Source: a virus. From it: a stretch of DNA of 32,395 bases. The stretch is taken from IMG/VR virus record IMGVR_UViG_3300037852_000123, positions 1 through 32,395 of that record. One strand, written 5' to 3'. A model generated the notes under the pieces. It saw nothing but the letters and a program-made list of their open reading frames with translations, did not search any database and was not told the origin of the DNA. The position numbers and the translations under genes are program-made. Positions 21,689 through 28,616 of the stretch are shown piece after piece (the stretch's first letter is position 1; every line of letters begins with the position of its first letter).

Positions 21689-22228
21689 ATGTCGGTCAAT
21701 CCATCTAGGGTCACGCTTCATATAGAAGCGGAGACGACGAGAGACCTGCTCGCGGCGGCGTCAGATCTATGCCAGGGCCACGCGAAGCTACCAGAGGCAA
21801 AGCTGCAGGTCCTCGAGATCCCCGCCGGTCCGCGCTTCCATATCGAAGGCGACACCGTCCTCGATCGCACCACGGGCCTCATGTGGTCACGTGAAAGCGT
21901 ACCGGGCGGAACAATGAAATGGGCGCCAGCGCAGGAGGCCTGTAAAGCACTGAAACTCGGCGGCCAGTCCGATTGGCGTCTGCCGACAATCCGCGAGCTG
22001 CTCACCCTGGTCGACTACGATCGGCATGATCCAGCGATCGACACCGACGCCTTTAAATGCGAATCGAACTACTACTGGACGTCGACGCCGCTCCACAGCT
22101 CGCCGGGCGTTTACGCCTGGGGTGTCAGCTTCGGCCTCGGCCATGCCGACTGGAGCGCCCAGGACTACGGCACTTACGTCCGCGCGGTGCGCGCCAGTCA
22201 GGGCTTTGACCTTTGGCACGCGAAATAG
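21689..22228 (+). CDS. DGR target protein 2, DUF1566-type, 179 aa
   Basis: This is a paralogue of target 1 with about 40 extra N-terminal residues (VTLHIEAETTRDLLAAASDL...). Its DUF1566 core is closer to the consensus: TTGLMWSRESVPGG, WAPAQEACKALKLGGQSDWR, LPTIRELLTLVDYD, then YYWTSTP. VR2 covers about residues 137-170, and nine more residues (QGFDLWHAK) follow it. AAGGGG lies 8 nt before the ATG. No signal peptide or membrane span is visible, so display would need assembly into a virion or another export route. The gene lies between target 1 and avd, all in the same direction. Confidence 0.9.
   Translation: MSVNPSRVTLHIEAETTRDLLAAASDLCQGHAKLPEAKLQVLEIPAGPRFHIEGDTVLDRTTGLMWSRESVPGGTMKWAPAQEACKALKLGGQSDWRLPTIRELLTLVDYDRHDPAIDTDAFKCESNYYWTSTPLHSSPGVYAWGVSFGLGHADWSAQDYGTYVRAVRASQGFDLWHAK
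22099..22198 (+). repeat. DGR variable repeat 2 (VR2), 100 bp
   Basis: VR2 aligns without gaps to TR 22723-22822, with 16 differences that are all at template adenines. Upstream of 22099 the similarity stops with a non-adenine mismatch, so VR2 is 7 bp shorter than VR1 at its 5' end. Eight of its substitutions are also present in VR1. Confidence 0.93.
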
Positions 22229-22232
22229 ATAG

Positions 22233-22661
22233 ATGAGCTACACGCTGCCGCCCATCGTGAAAGCTGCGGAGCGCCTCTTGCTCGAGATCGAGCAGGCCGT
22301 TCGCAGATTTCCGCGGTATCACAAATACACGCACGGAACGCGGCTACGCGAGCAGGCGATGGCGATCGCGCAGCTTACGCATCGAGCGTGGCGCGATCAG
22401 GCACATCGCGGAATGTGGACGACGAAGCTAGTTTGGGCGATCGATGATCTGAAGCTAAGCCTGCAGCTGGGCAAGCAAATCGAGGCCTTCGTAAGCTTCG
22501 CGCAATTCGAAATGCTGGCGCGCCTATGCGCCGAGCTGGGCAAGCAGTGTGGAGGGTGGCGAAAGCAGCAGCACCGAGACAGCCAGAATGGAGCCGGCGA
22601 TCGCCGGCAACAGCGAGCTGAGATACTGAGTTCCCAAGCCGCCCCTGTGGCAAATCCATGA
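22233..22661 (+). CDS. avd: DGR accessory variability protein, Avd/four-helix bundle
   Basis: The sequence has the 23S-rRNA-intervening-sequence/Avd-like pattern of four amphipathic helices: LPPIVKAAERLLLEIEQAVR, FPRYHKYTHGTRLREQAMAI, a third helix with WAIDDLKLSLQLGKQIEAFV and a fourth with FEMLARLCAELGKQ. Avd forms a basic pentamer that binds the reverse transcriptase and TR RNA and is needed for mutagenic homing. The protein has 142 residues, slightly longer than the Bordetella phage Avd, with a basic, low-complexity C-terminus (RKQQHRDSQNGAGDRRQQRA). Its stop overlaps the start of the reverse-transcriptase ORF as ATGA. Confidence 0.88.
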   Translation: MSYTLPPIVKAAERLLLEIEQAVRRFPRYHKYTHGTRLREQAMAIAQLTHRAWRDQAHRGMWTTKLVWAIDDLKLSLQLGKQIEAFVSFAQFEMLARLCAELGKQCGGWRKQQHRDSQNGAGDRRQQRAEILSSQAAPVANP

Positions 22662-23944
22662 TGAAGCCGTGCCACCAAAGCGGTCGCGCGGCTGGGTCAA
22701 AAGCGCCTGGGATAACAGCGTACTCGCCGGGCGATTACGCCTGGAATGTCAACTTCAACAACGGCAATGCCAACTGGAACAACCAGGACAACGACAATTA
22801 CGTCCGCGCGGTGCGCGCCAGTGAGTATCACGGTGAACCCAATTTTCGCGCCCTCCACGCGGCTTGGCGACGAGCTCGGCGCGGCAAGAAGCCGAGCCCC
22901 AATCAGCTGACATTCGATGCGCAATGGATCGATGGGCTCCTGGGGCTCGAGCGACAACTGGCCTCAAGTACCTGGCAACCGCGGCCGACGACCTGTTTCA
23001 TCGCGACCGCGCCCAAAGCCCGCGAAATCCATGCGCCGGACTTCGCGGATCGCATCGTGCATCATTGGGTCGTGCCGCAACTAGAGGCCATCTACGAGCG
23101 GACCTTCATTTTCGACAGCTTCTCGAATCGCCGCGGCAAAGGGACGCACGCCGGCGTCGATCGCCTGCAGGCCTTCATGCGACAGGTTCAGAGCGGCCAG
23201 GGCGGTGGCTGGTATCTGCAGCTAGACATCAAGAACTTCTTCAATCGGATCCACCGTCCGACACTCTACGGCCTGCTGAAGGCCCGGATGGAGCGGCATG
23301 GCCTGTCGGTAGAATGCCAGCGCACTGTACACGCCCTGCTGCGACGATCGCCGCTCGAGGCCGGCGTCACGTTCGCTTGCACATGGCAGGAACGCGCGCG
23401 AGTTCCACAGCATAAACGCCTGGATCAGGCTCCGGCTGGCTGCGGCATTCCGATCGGCAATCTCTCGAGCCAATTCTTCGCGAACGTTTACCTCGATCAG
23501 CTCGACCAATTCGTAAAGCGAACTTTGCGTGCGCCACGGTACCTGCGATATGTCGATGATTTCGTCTTAGTCCATGAAAGCCGCGAGCAGCTCCAAACCT
23601 GGTTGGTCGAGATTGAGAGGTTCTTACGCGATGCGCTCAAGCTTGAGCTGAAGGCCGCAATCAAACTGCGCCCGTTGGAATGCGGGTGTGATTTCTTGGG
23701 CTACATGATTTATCCGACGCACGTTGTTGTTCGCCGGCGTGTCATTGGACATTGTTGCGCCAAACTTCACGATTGGCAGCGCCGTCATATCCGCTATGGC
23801 CGCGTCGTGGCCAACCGCGAGGCCTTAGATCAGCTCCGATCAGTCTGCGCGAGCTATGGCGGTCATTTCTCCCACGCTCAGAGTTGGCGATTGCGCAGGC
23901 GCATCGACAAGCGATTCCAATGGCTGCGGAGCTTGGATCTATGA
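22658..23944 (+). CDS. DGR reverse transcriptase with TR-encoded N-terminus
   Basis: DGR reverse transcriptases copy TR RNA into cDNA with random bases opposite adenines. The catalytic motifs are intact: LQLDIKNFF (Asp190), the DGR-type motif GIPIGNLSSQFFANVYLDQL (residues 263-282) and YVDDF (Asp300-Asp301), then LKAAIKLRPLECGCDFLGYM. Upstream, FRALHAAWRRARRGK is the usual DGR-RT beginning. Unusually, the first 55 or so codons before it are the TR itself, read in the same frame as the variable repeats. The ATGA overlap with avd supports ATG 22658. The only later in-frame candidate before the core is GTG 22811, inside the TR and without a ribosome site. Length is 428 aa. Confidence 0.93.
   Translation: MMKPCHQSGRAAGSKAPGITAYSPGDYAWNVNFNNGNANWNNQDNDNYVRAVRASEYHGEPNFRALHAAWRRARRGKKPSPNQLTFDAQWIDGLLGLERQLASSTWQPRPTTCFIATAPKAREIHAPDFADRIVHHWVVPQLEAIYERTFIFDSFSNRRGKGTHAGVDRLQAFMRQVQSGQGGGWYLQLDIKNFFNRIHRPTLYGLLKARMERHGLSVECQRTVHALLRRSPLEAGVTFACTWQERARVPQHKRLDQAPAGCGIPIGNLSSQFFANVYLDQLDQFVKRTLRAPRYLRYVDDFVLVHESREQLQTWLVEIERFLRDALKLELKAAIKLRPLECGCDFLGYMIYPTHVVVRRRVIGHCCAKLHDWQRRHIRYGRVVANREALDQLRSVCASYGGHFSHAQSWRLRRRIDKRFQWLRSLDL
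22716..22822 (+). repeat. DGR template repeat (TR), 107 bp
   Basis: The TR has 29 adenines by hand count, most in AAY (Asn) or GAY (Asp) codons that can mutate to many residues but not to stops. Its 3' end holds a GC-rich block with the palindrome GCGCG-gtg-CGCGC (22806-22818), also present in both VRs. The TR lies in frame within the reverse-transcriptase ORF. Its 5' edge is set by identity to VR1 (CAGCGTACTCGCC). Confidence 0.93.
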
Positions 23945-24162
23945 GCTTCGAGGAAGACACCACTGAAGCCCATGAGCGGCGCATTACGCGCTGCTCTTCA
24001 TGCCGCGCTCGTATCATTTGGTTCAAGACGGAAGCCGGTCGGAATATGCCGGTCGATGCGGACACGGTCGAGCCGCAGGACGACGAATACGATCCGCCGC
24101 GGCACATCTCACATTTTGCTACGTGTCCAAACAGCGCGCAGCACCGGAAACCCCGTAAATGA
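23941..24162 (+). CDS. Small zinc-finger phage protein, 73 aa
   Basis: The peptide has CSSCRARIIWFKTEAGRNMP near residues 18-37 and a distal His/Cys pair (HISHFATC). These four ligands could hold one zinc, and the C-x-x-C-x-A-x-I-x-W-x-x-T-x-x-GR-x-MP pattern is frequent in phage early proteins of unknown role. The ATG overlaps the RT stop as ATGA. This coupling shows that the DGR is embedded in the phage operon rather than being a separate unit. Confidence 0.7.
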   Translation: MSFEEDTTEAHERRITRCSSCRARIIWFKTEAGRNMPVDADTVEPQDDEYDPPRHISHFATCPNSAQHRKPRK

Positions 24163-24275
24163 AGCCGCGCCCATTTCACCAACGATTTCTGAATGCCTTC
24201 TGGCTGTTCCGCGACGTCGGAATCGGCCGCTGGGAGTCGCTGCGCGGCGCTTGGGCTGTGGCGAGGGCGAGATGA
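24159..24275 (+). CDS. Tiny basic hypothetical protein, 38 aa
   Basis: The ATG at 24159 and the TGA at 24273-24275 overlap the neighbours on both sides by four bases (ATGA each time), which argues for translation. The peptide is basic and aromatic (MKPRPFHQRFLNAFWLFRDV, then WESLRGAWAVARAR), and is probably one amphipathic helix. No function is known. Confidence 0.5.
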   Translation: MKPRPFHQRFLNAFWLFRDVGIGRWESLRGAWAVARAR

Positions 24276-24553
24276 CGACAATCGTTGATCGATCTAAAAC
24301 CGTGACCAGATTCGCCATGAGCCTTTGGAACGCCTGCGGATTATGGCCGGAGGAATTCGCGTTCGGCCTTAATCGCCAGCTGACATTCGTGCGCGTCGAG
24401 GACTACGAACGGCTTGAGAATGCCCTGCGCGGGCTCGTTGCCCTACGCGATGACGCCGATAAGAGATTGATCGAATTCAATCCCTACGATATTGAACTGG
24501 TCAATCGATGCACAAAGGCATGGGACGATGCCCGCAAGGCGCTCGCGCCATGA
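24272..24553 (+). CDS. Hypothetical protein, 93 aa
   Basis: The ATG at 24272 overlaps the previous stop (ATGA), and longer upstream readings are antisense or frame shadows. The protein is a mixed helical sequence with TRFAMSLWNACGLWPEEFAF and VEDYERLENALRGLVALRDD. It may contain a coiled-coil-like segment at residues 45-70. No motif is known. Confidence 0.55.
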   Translation: MTTIVDRSKTVTRFAMSLWNACGLWPEEFAFGLNRQLTFVRVEDYERLENALRGLVALRDDADKRLIEFNPYDIELVNRCTKAWDDARKALAP

Positions 24554-24798
24554 TCCTCCGTACCTGCATCGGCTGTGGCTGCGATGACGAGAATGCCTGC
24601 AGGGACGGCTGTCATTGGGCACATGAAGCGGAGAACGCACCGCTAGGCATCTGCTCAAGTTGTGCCGATGAGATCGAAGTCGACGAGCTGGAAGGGGCAG
24701 CGCTCGATTGGCGGCGCGATTATGAAGGCACCGATGATGATGACTCGTGCTTGATCCTGCCCGGCGATCCGGAGTTCGACGACACCTTAAGGAGATAG
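24550..24798 (+). CDS. Cys-rich zinc-binding protein, 82 aa
   Basis: Cys residues at CIGCGCDDENACRDGCHW and CSSC allow one or two zinc sites in the first 40 residues. An acidic C-terminal half follows (EIEVDELEG, YEGTDDDDSC). The opening RTCIGCGCDD is a recurring phage element of unknown role. The ATG overlaps the preceding stop as ATGA. The acidic tail could imitate DNA or bind a basic host protein, which is speculation. Confidence 0.65.
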   Translation: MILRTCIGCGCDDENACRDGCHWAHEAENAPLGICSSCADEIEVDELEGAALDWRRDYEGTDDDDSCLILPGDPEFDDTLRR

Positions 24799-24801
24799 CT
24801 G

Positions 24802-25137
24802 ATGGCTGAACCATGCAAAAAGTGCGGCGGTACGGATTTCACGCCGAAAGGCACGTGCAAAGCCTGCAAAAAGCGCATGAACGATGCGTACCGCGCGAAG
24901 GCCATGGGGGGGGGTAAGACGGTGAAGGGCAAGCGCAAGAAGGCCTCGCCGAAGGCGGCAACCACGCCGGCTGCGGAGCTGGTCATCGATGCGTGCTTTG
25001 GCCTCAAGGCCTCGATCGATGGGGATTATCTGAAGGTTGAGCAAAGCGACGCTGAGGGCAACGTCGACACGCTGATGCTCTCGCGCACCGAGGCGCGGCA
25101 GCTGATCGTCAACTTTTCCAAGTGGGCGGGCGTGTGA
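24802..25137 (+). CDS. Zinc-ribbon protein with basic linker, 111 aa
   Basis: A four-Cys ribbon (CKKCGGTDFTPKGTCKAC, residues 5-22) is followed by a basic linker with KTVKGKRKKASPKAATTP and an alpha/beta C-terminal domain (VIDACFGLKASIDGDYLKVE...). AAGGAG lies upstream of the ATG. Nine consecutive G residues at 24906-24914 encode MGGG in the linker. A slip by one base there would shift the frame before the C-terminal domain. The protein probably binds nucleic acid. Confidence 0.65.
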   Translation: MAEPCKKCGGTDFTPKGTCKACKKRMNDAYRAKAMGGGKTVKGKRKKASPKAATTPAAELVIDACFGLKASIDGDYLKVEQSDAEGNVDTLMLSRTEARQLIVNFSKWAGV

Positions 25138-25334
25138 GCGAATTCAAGCGCGCGGCACTTTTAGCTTTGGAATGCGAGATGCAATCGCTCGTATCACGGC
25201 GTCACGGGATGATCGCCGCTAATAATCTCTGCGCGATGCAAAACAAGATGCCGACCTACGGGCCTGAATGCTTCGAGGAAAATGCGCGCTATTTTCTCGC
25301 TCTTGCACCGAATAAATACGAGTTCGGAGAATGA
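25134..25334 (+). CDS. Hypothetical protein, 66 aa
   Basis: GTG 25134 overlaps the preceding stop as GTGA, and the end overlaps the HerA-like start as ATGA. The protein is mostly helical (FKRAALLALECEMQSLVSRR). It ends with YGPECFEENARYFLALAPN and has no family I know. Its coupling to the ATPase may mean a joint role. Confidence 0.55.
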   Translation: MSEFKRAALLALECEMQSLVSRRHGMIAANNLCAMQNKMPTYGPECFEENARYFLALAPNKYEFGE

Positions 25335-27022
25335 TTACATTTCCCAAAGCTGCGCTCGCACAGCATATCGCTGTCTTAGGCAAGACAGGCAGCGGCAAAT
25401 CCTACGCGGTGCGCGGCATCGTCGAAGGTTTGCTCGAGGAGAGCGCTCGCGTCTGCATCGTTGATCCGACCGGTGCCTGGAATGGATTGCGATCCAGCGC
25501 GACCGGCAAGAGCGGCGGCTTTCCGGTCATCATCTTTGGCGGTGCGCATGAAGACCTCGCGCTGGCCGCCCAGCATGGCGAGGCGATCGCGGAAGTAATC
25601 GGCACATCCTCGACGCCGGCGATCATCGATACATCGCTCATGAAGATCGGCGAACGCACGCGATTTTTCGCGGACTTTGCCGATGCGTTGATTCGAAAGA
25701 ACAAAGGGCCGCTGCATCTGGTGATTGACGAGGCGCATTTATTCGCGCCGCAAGGCAAGGTTAACGATCCGCAGTCCGGGGCCATGTTACACGCGGCGAA
25801 TAACTTGGTGAGCCTTGGTCGTTCCCGCGGACTGCGAATCATATTGATTACGCAACGCCCCGCCAAGCTGCATAAGGATAGCCTGACCCAGATCGAGACT
25901 CTAGTCGCCATGCGCTTAATCGCACCGCAGGATCGCAAGGCCGTCGAGGAATGGATCAAGGATAACGCCGACGAGAAGAAAGGCCGAGAGATCATCGAAT
26001 CACTGGCAACGCTCAAGACTGGCCAGGGTTGGGTATGGGCACCAGAGATCGGCGTGCTGGATCGGATCAGTTTTCCAAAGATCAAGACCTTTGATAGCGG
26101 GCGCGCGCCAGACGGCAGCGAGACTACCGGCCAGGTCTTGGCGCCGATCGACAAAGACAGCGTCGCCGCCAAGCTGCAGACCCTCAAGGCCGATGCACTC
26201 GCCAACGACCCCGCAATCCTCAAGCGGCGGATCGCGGAGCTGGAACGCCAGGTCAAGACGGCGCCGATCTCGCCCGCGCCCGCCGACACATTGGAACTGG
26301 AACGGCTCTGCTATGACGCTGGGCACTCGGACGGCTTCAAAAAGGGCCAGGAACACATCGTAGATCAGCTGGAAGTGTTCTACACGAGTCTGGATAGCTG
26401 GATAGCTAACGCGCCAAAGCCGCCTGTTTTCAAGATCGATGCGACGCCGGTAACAACCAGGTTAAAACCAGGTAATAACCCGGTGCCGAAGCTGCCTCAC
26501 ACGCCGCTGTCGCGCGAGCTGCAGAGACGCGGGCCCGTGCTGGGCAGACTGAAATCCAACGGCCATGCCGTCAAGCTGCCGCCCGGCGAGCTCGCCACGC
26601 TGACCGCGCTCATTCAATTTCCCGAAGGCCTGCAGCGCGGCCAGCTCACCGTACTGACGCAGTACAAGCGATCCAGCCGCGATGCCTACATTCAGCGGCT
26701 GCGCGAAAAGGGATTCCTCGAGACCGCCGGCGACACGGTGAAAGCCACCGCTGAGGGCGTCGCGGCGCTACCCGACGCGGCGCCGCTGCCTACGGGCGTT
26801 GAATTGCAGCGGCATTGGCTCGATCGCCTGCCTGAAGGCGAGCGCAAGATTCTGGCGGCGTTAATCGACGCATATCCGATGACGGTGCAGCGCGACGCGC
26901 TCACCGAGATGACCGGCTATGCCCGCTCATCGCGTGACGCCTATCTGCAGCGTATGCGCGCCAAGCAATTATGGACCGAGCCGAGCCGCGGCGAGATGCG
27001 GGCGAGCGAGGATCTTTTCTAA
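25331..27022 (+). CDS. HerA/VirB4-like ATPase with winged-helix tail, 563 aa
   Basis: Walker A is LGKTGSGKS (residues 16-24), Walker B is LHLVIDEAHLF (Asp133, Glu134), and ITQRPAKLHKD supplies the following sensor region. This is the DUF87/HerA group of ring-shaped translocases that move DNA and often work with a nuclease. The C-terminal third has two related helix-turn-helix units, each with YxRSSRDAY(I/L)QR(L/M)R, at about residues 430-475 and 510-550. They look like a duplicated winged helix for DNA binding. No NurA-type nuclease gene lies beside it. The RecE-like enzyme at 17659 is the nearest nuclease. Confidence 0.78.
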   Translation: MITFPKAALAQHIAVLGKTGSGKSYAVRGIVEGLLEESARVCIVDPTGAWNGLRSSATGKSGGFPVIIFGGAHEDLALAAQHGEAIAEVIGTSSTPAIIDTSLMKIGERTRFFADFADALIRKNKGPLHLVIDEAHLFAPQGKVNDPQSGAMLHAANNLVSLGRSRGLRIILITQRPAKLHKDSLTQIETLVAMRLIAPQDRKAVEEWIKDNADEKKGREIIESLATLKTGQGWVWAPEIGVLDRISFPKIKTFDSGRAPDGSETTGQVLAPIDKDSVAAKLQTLKADALANDPAILKRRIAELERQVKTAPISPAPADTLELERLCYDAGHSDGFKKGQEHIVDQLEVFYTSLDSWIANAPKPPVFKIDATPVTTRLKPGNNPVPKLPHTPLSRELQRRGPVLGRLKSNGHAVKLPPGELATLTALIQFPEGLQRGQLTVLTQYKRSSRDAYIQRLREKGFLETAGDTVKATAEGVAALPDAAPLPTGVELQRHWLDRLPEGERKILAALIDAYPMTVQRDALTEMTGYARSSRDAYLQRMRAKQLWTEPSRGEMRASEDLF

Positions 27023-27042
27023 TGGAGCAAGGAGATTCAATC

Positions 27043-27357
27043 ATGAACGCAGAAAAAATAGAAGAAGCGCGGAATGAACTATCCGATTGCATCCATACTT
27101 TCAACTGCGAGGGCGTTGATGCTTTAAGCATGCCACTGTTCGAGAGACTGACAGAAATCCTTGACCTATTTGATAAAGCTATTGATGCCGCAGAGCAACC
27201 GACGACCATGGAAAATGACCCAATGCCGCAGCGAGCGGATCTTCGTGGTGATCGAATGCGCGACATTGAGTATGAGATTGCCGAGAGAGACTACCAAAAA
27301 CGCCTAGCGATTTGGCGTGCTCGGCAGTTCCCGACTGAACTTTTGGAGGGCGGATGA
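27043..27357 (+). CDS. Hypothetical helical acidic protein, 104 aa
   Basis: AAGGAG lies 8 nt before the ATG at 27043, which I prefer to an ATG at 27022 overlapping the HerA-like stop (TAATG). The protein is acidic and helical (EKIEEARNELSDCIHTFNCE; LFERLTEILDLFDKAIDAAE), with a charged C-terminal third. No motif is recognised. Confidence 0.55.
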   Translation: MNAEKIEEARNELSDCIHTFNCEGVDALSMPLFERLTEILDLFDKAIDAAEQPTTMENDPMPQRADLRGDRMRDIEYEIAERDYQKRLAIWRARQFPTELLEGG

Positions 27358-27722
27358 TCCAAATAACGCCGATAGGCCATTCGCTGGATCTTCGATGCGA
27401 GGTGACTGTACGCATCGCTCTCGGTTGGGACTATGCTCGATGGTATGGGCTAGAACCCATGCCGTGCAAAATCGTCGATATCCGTCTACAAGAGGACCCG
27501 CAGAACAAGACCGGAGGTGGCACATCGGTCCAACTGATGGTGATATTTCCGGATCTCGAGACGCGCGATAGATTCATTCACTCTCGCGCCCCGGAAATCC
27601 AAGACGAAGGTCCGTTTATTCAGACTTGCGAATTCTGCGGCTACACGCGCTCGATGTGGCGCGTATGTCCGAACGGCTGCAATACGTCGGAGCTGCTCAA
27701 GGCGCAACGGAGCGCCGCCTAA
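27354..27722 (+). CDS. Protein with C-terminal zinc ribbon, 122 aa
   Basis: The first 90 residues are beta-rich (MIQITPIGHSLDLRCEVTVR...). The end carries CEFCGYTRSMWRVCPNGC, a compact four-Cys ribbon. The ATG overlaps the previous stop as ATGA. A strand-rich domain plus a ribbon resembles small phage regulators or nucleic-acid-binding adaptors, but no name can be given. Confidence 0.6.
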   Translation: MIQITPIGHSLDLRCEVTVRIALGWDYARWYGLEPMPCKIVDIRLQEDPQNKTGGGTSVQLMVIFPDLETRDRFIHSRAPEIQDEGPFIQTCEFCGYTRSMWRVCPNGCNTSELLKAQRSAA

Positions 27723-27757
27723 ATGGAAGCGGCGCTATCGATATAGGAAAAAGATCT

Positions 27758-27976
27758 ATGAAAGTATGTTCAAACTGCGGTGGTTCGCACTTTGTCGAGT
27801 ACAAGCGAGTCAAGATTGGCGAGCATGTCTGGCTGATCCGTATCGACAGCAGTCGTTTCTATGCCAGGCTGGAGGGCGAAAGCAACGAACGGCAAATTCT
27901 TGAATTTAAGCACGACGACAATCCTGCATACGCGCTCGCCCAACATCTTTTCAATTTGCTTGTGGAGTCGGGCTAA
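27758..27976 (+). CDS. Small CxxC protein, 72 aa
   Basis: A short N-terminal CSNCGGSHFVEYKR with one Cys pair and a His is followed by a strand-rich centre (VWLIRIDSSRFYARLEGESN) and a helical end. A single CxxC makes zinc binding less sure unless it dimerises. The start at 27758 has a weak AGGA site, and the stop overlaps the next start (TAATG). Confidence 0.55.
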   Translation: MKVCSNCGGSHFVEYKRVKIGEHVWLIRIDSSRFYARLEGESNERQILEFKHDDNPAYALAQHLFNLLVESG

Positions 27977-28095
27977 TGAAGTTCGACGACGAATGGTTCC
28001 GCCAGCATCGCCGCGACAGCTACATCAAGATGGCAATTGTCATCGGTCTGATGTGTCTCAGTCTTTTCGGCATGTTCGTTGTGGGGCTCAAATGA
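27976..28095 (+). CDS. Small membrane protein, 39 aa
   Basis: A basic N-terminus (MKFDDEWFRQHRRDSYIK) leads to one hydrophobic helix (MAIVIGLMCLSLFGMFVVGL). It overlaps both neighbours (TAATG before, ATGA after), which supports it as a gene despite its size. The N-terminus should remain in the cytoplasm. Confidence 0.6.
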   Translation: MKFDDEWFRQHRRDSYIKMAIVIGLMCLSLFGMFVVGLK

Positions 28096-28616
28096 CATCT
28101 AAGCGCTACATCAACCAGGATGATCTGTACGATGCAGCCACCGGCAAGCTGTGCGATGAAGCCTACACTGGCGAGCTGTGTGGCGTGGAATTTGTGAAGG
28201 CCTCCGACTACGACGCGCTCGCGGCTGAGCTTGATAAAACCATGGTGCTTCACGGGCAGACAATCGCTGAGTGTTCTGGATATGTGCATCGCATTCGCGA
28301 GCTCGAAGACGAGCGCAAAACATGGCTGCACGTCGAGGCGAACGAAGCATGGTTCGCCTGTCTGAAATGCGGACTCGCCGCGCGCCGGCCGCGCGATAGC
28401 ATCACCTTTACCTGCAAACACTGCAACGGCGCGGATCCGGGCATCGGCGTTCAGGGCAGACTCAACGAAATCGAGGCGATGCTCGAAGCGCACCTGATGC
28501 AATTTCTCGAAAATCATAAATATGATGCGCCACCGCCGGACACTTTCGCGGAAGCGATTCAAAAATGGTTGATAAAGGGACAGCGGGAAAGGGCTATGGC
28601 AAGGACTGCACCATGA
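28092..28616 (+). CDS. Hypothetical zinc-finger protein, 174 aa
   Basis: The middle has a coiled-coil-like segment (ELDKTMVLHGQTIAECSGYV) and then a four-Cys ribbon split as CLKCG near residue 92 and CKHC near residue 108. A helical C-terminal domain with LNEIEAMLEAHLMQFLENHK follows. The ATG overlaps the preceding stop as ATGA. It belongs to the cluster of small zinc-ribbon genes between the DGR and the integrase. Confidence 0.6.
   Translation: MTSKRYINQDDLYDAATGKLCDEAYTGELCGVEFVKASDYDALAAELDKTMVLHGQTIAECSGYVHRIRELEDERKTWLHVEANEAWFACLKCGLAARRPRDSITFTCKHCNGADPGIGVQGRLNEIEAMLEAHLMQFLENHKYDAPPPDTFAEAIQKWLIKGQRERAMARTAP

Noticed and set aside
22811-22813. GTG as the true reverse-transcriptase start
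   Set aside because: It lies inside the TR hairpin and has no ribosome site. The ATGA-coupled ATG at 22658 is better supported, though experiment must decide.
21538-22822. Simple duplication of a coding segment instead of a DGR
   Set aside because: Ordinary divergence would touch all four bases. Here every difference from the template is at an adenine, and a DGR-type reverse transcriptase and Avd are present.
26455-26480. A sixth operator-like sequence (GGTAATAACC) within the HerA-like gene
   Set aside because: The half-sites are in the wrong order and spacing compared with TTACC-N4-GGTAA, and no promoter is nearby.
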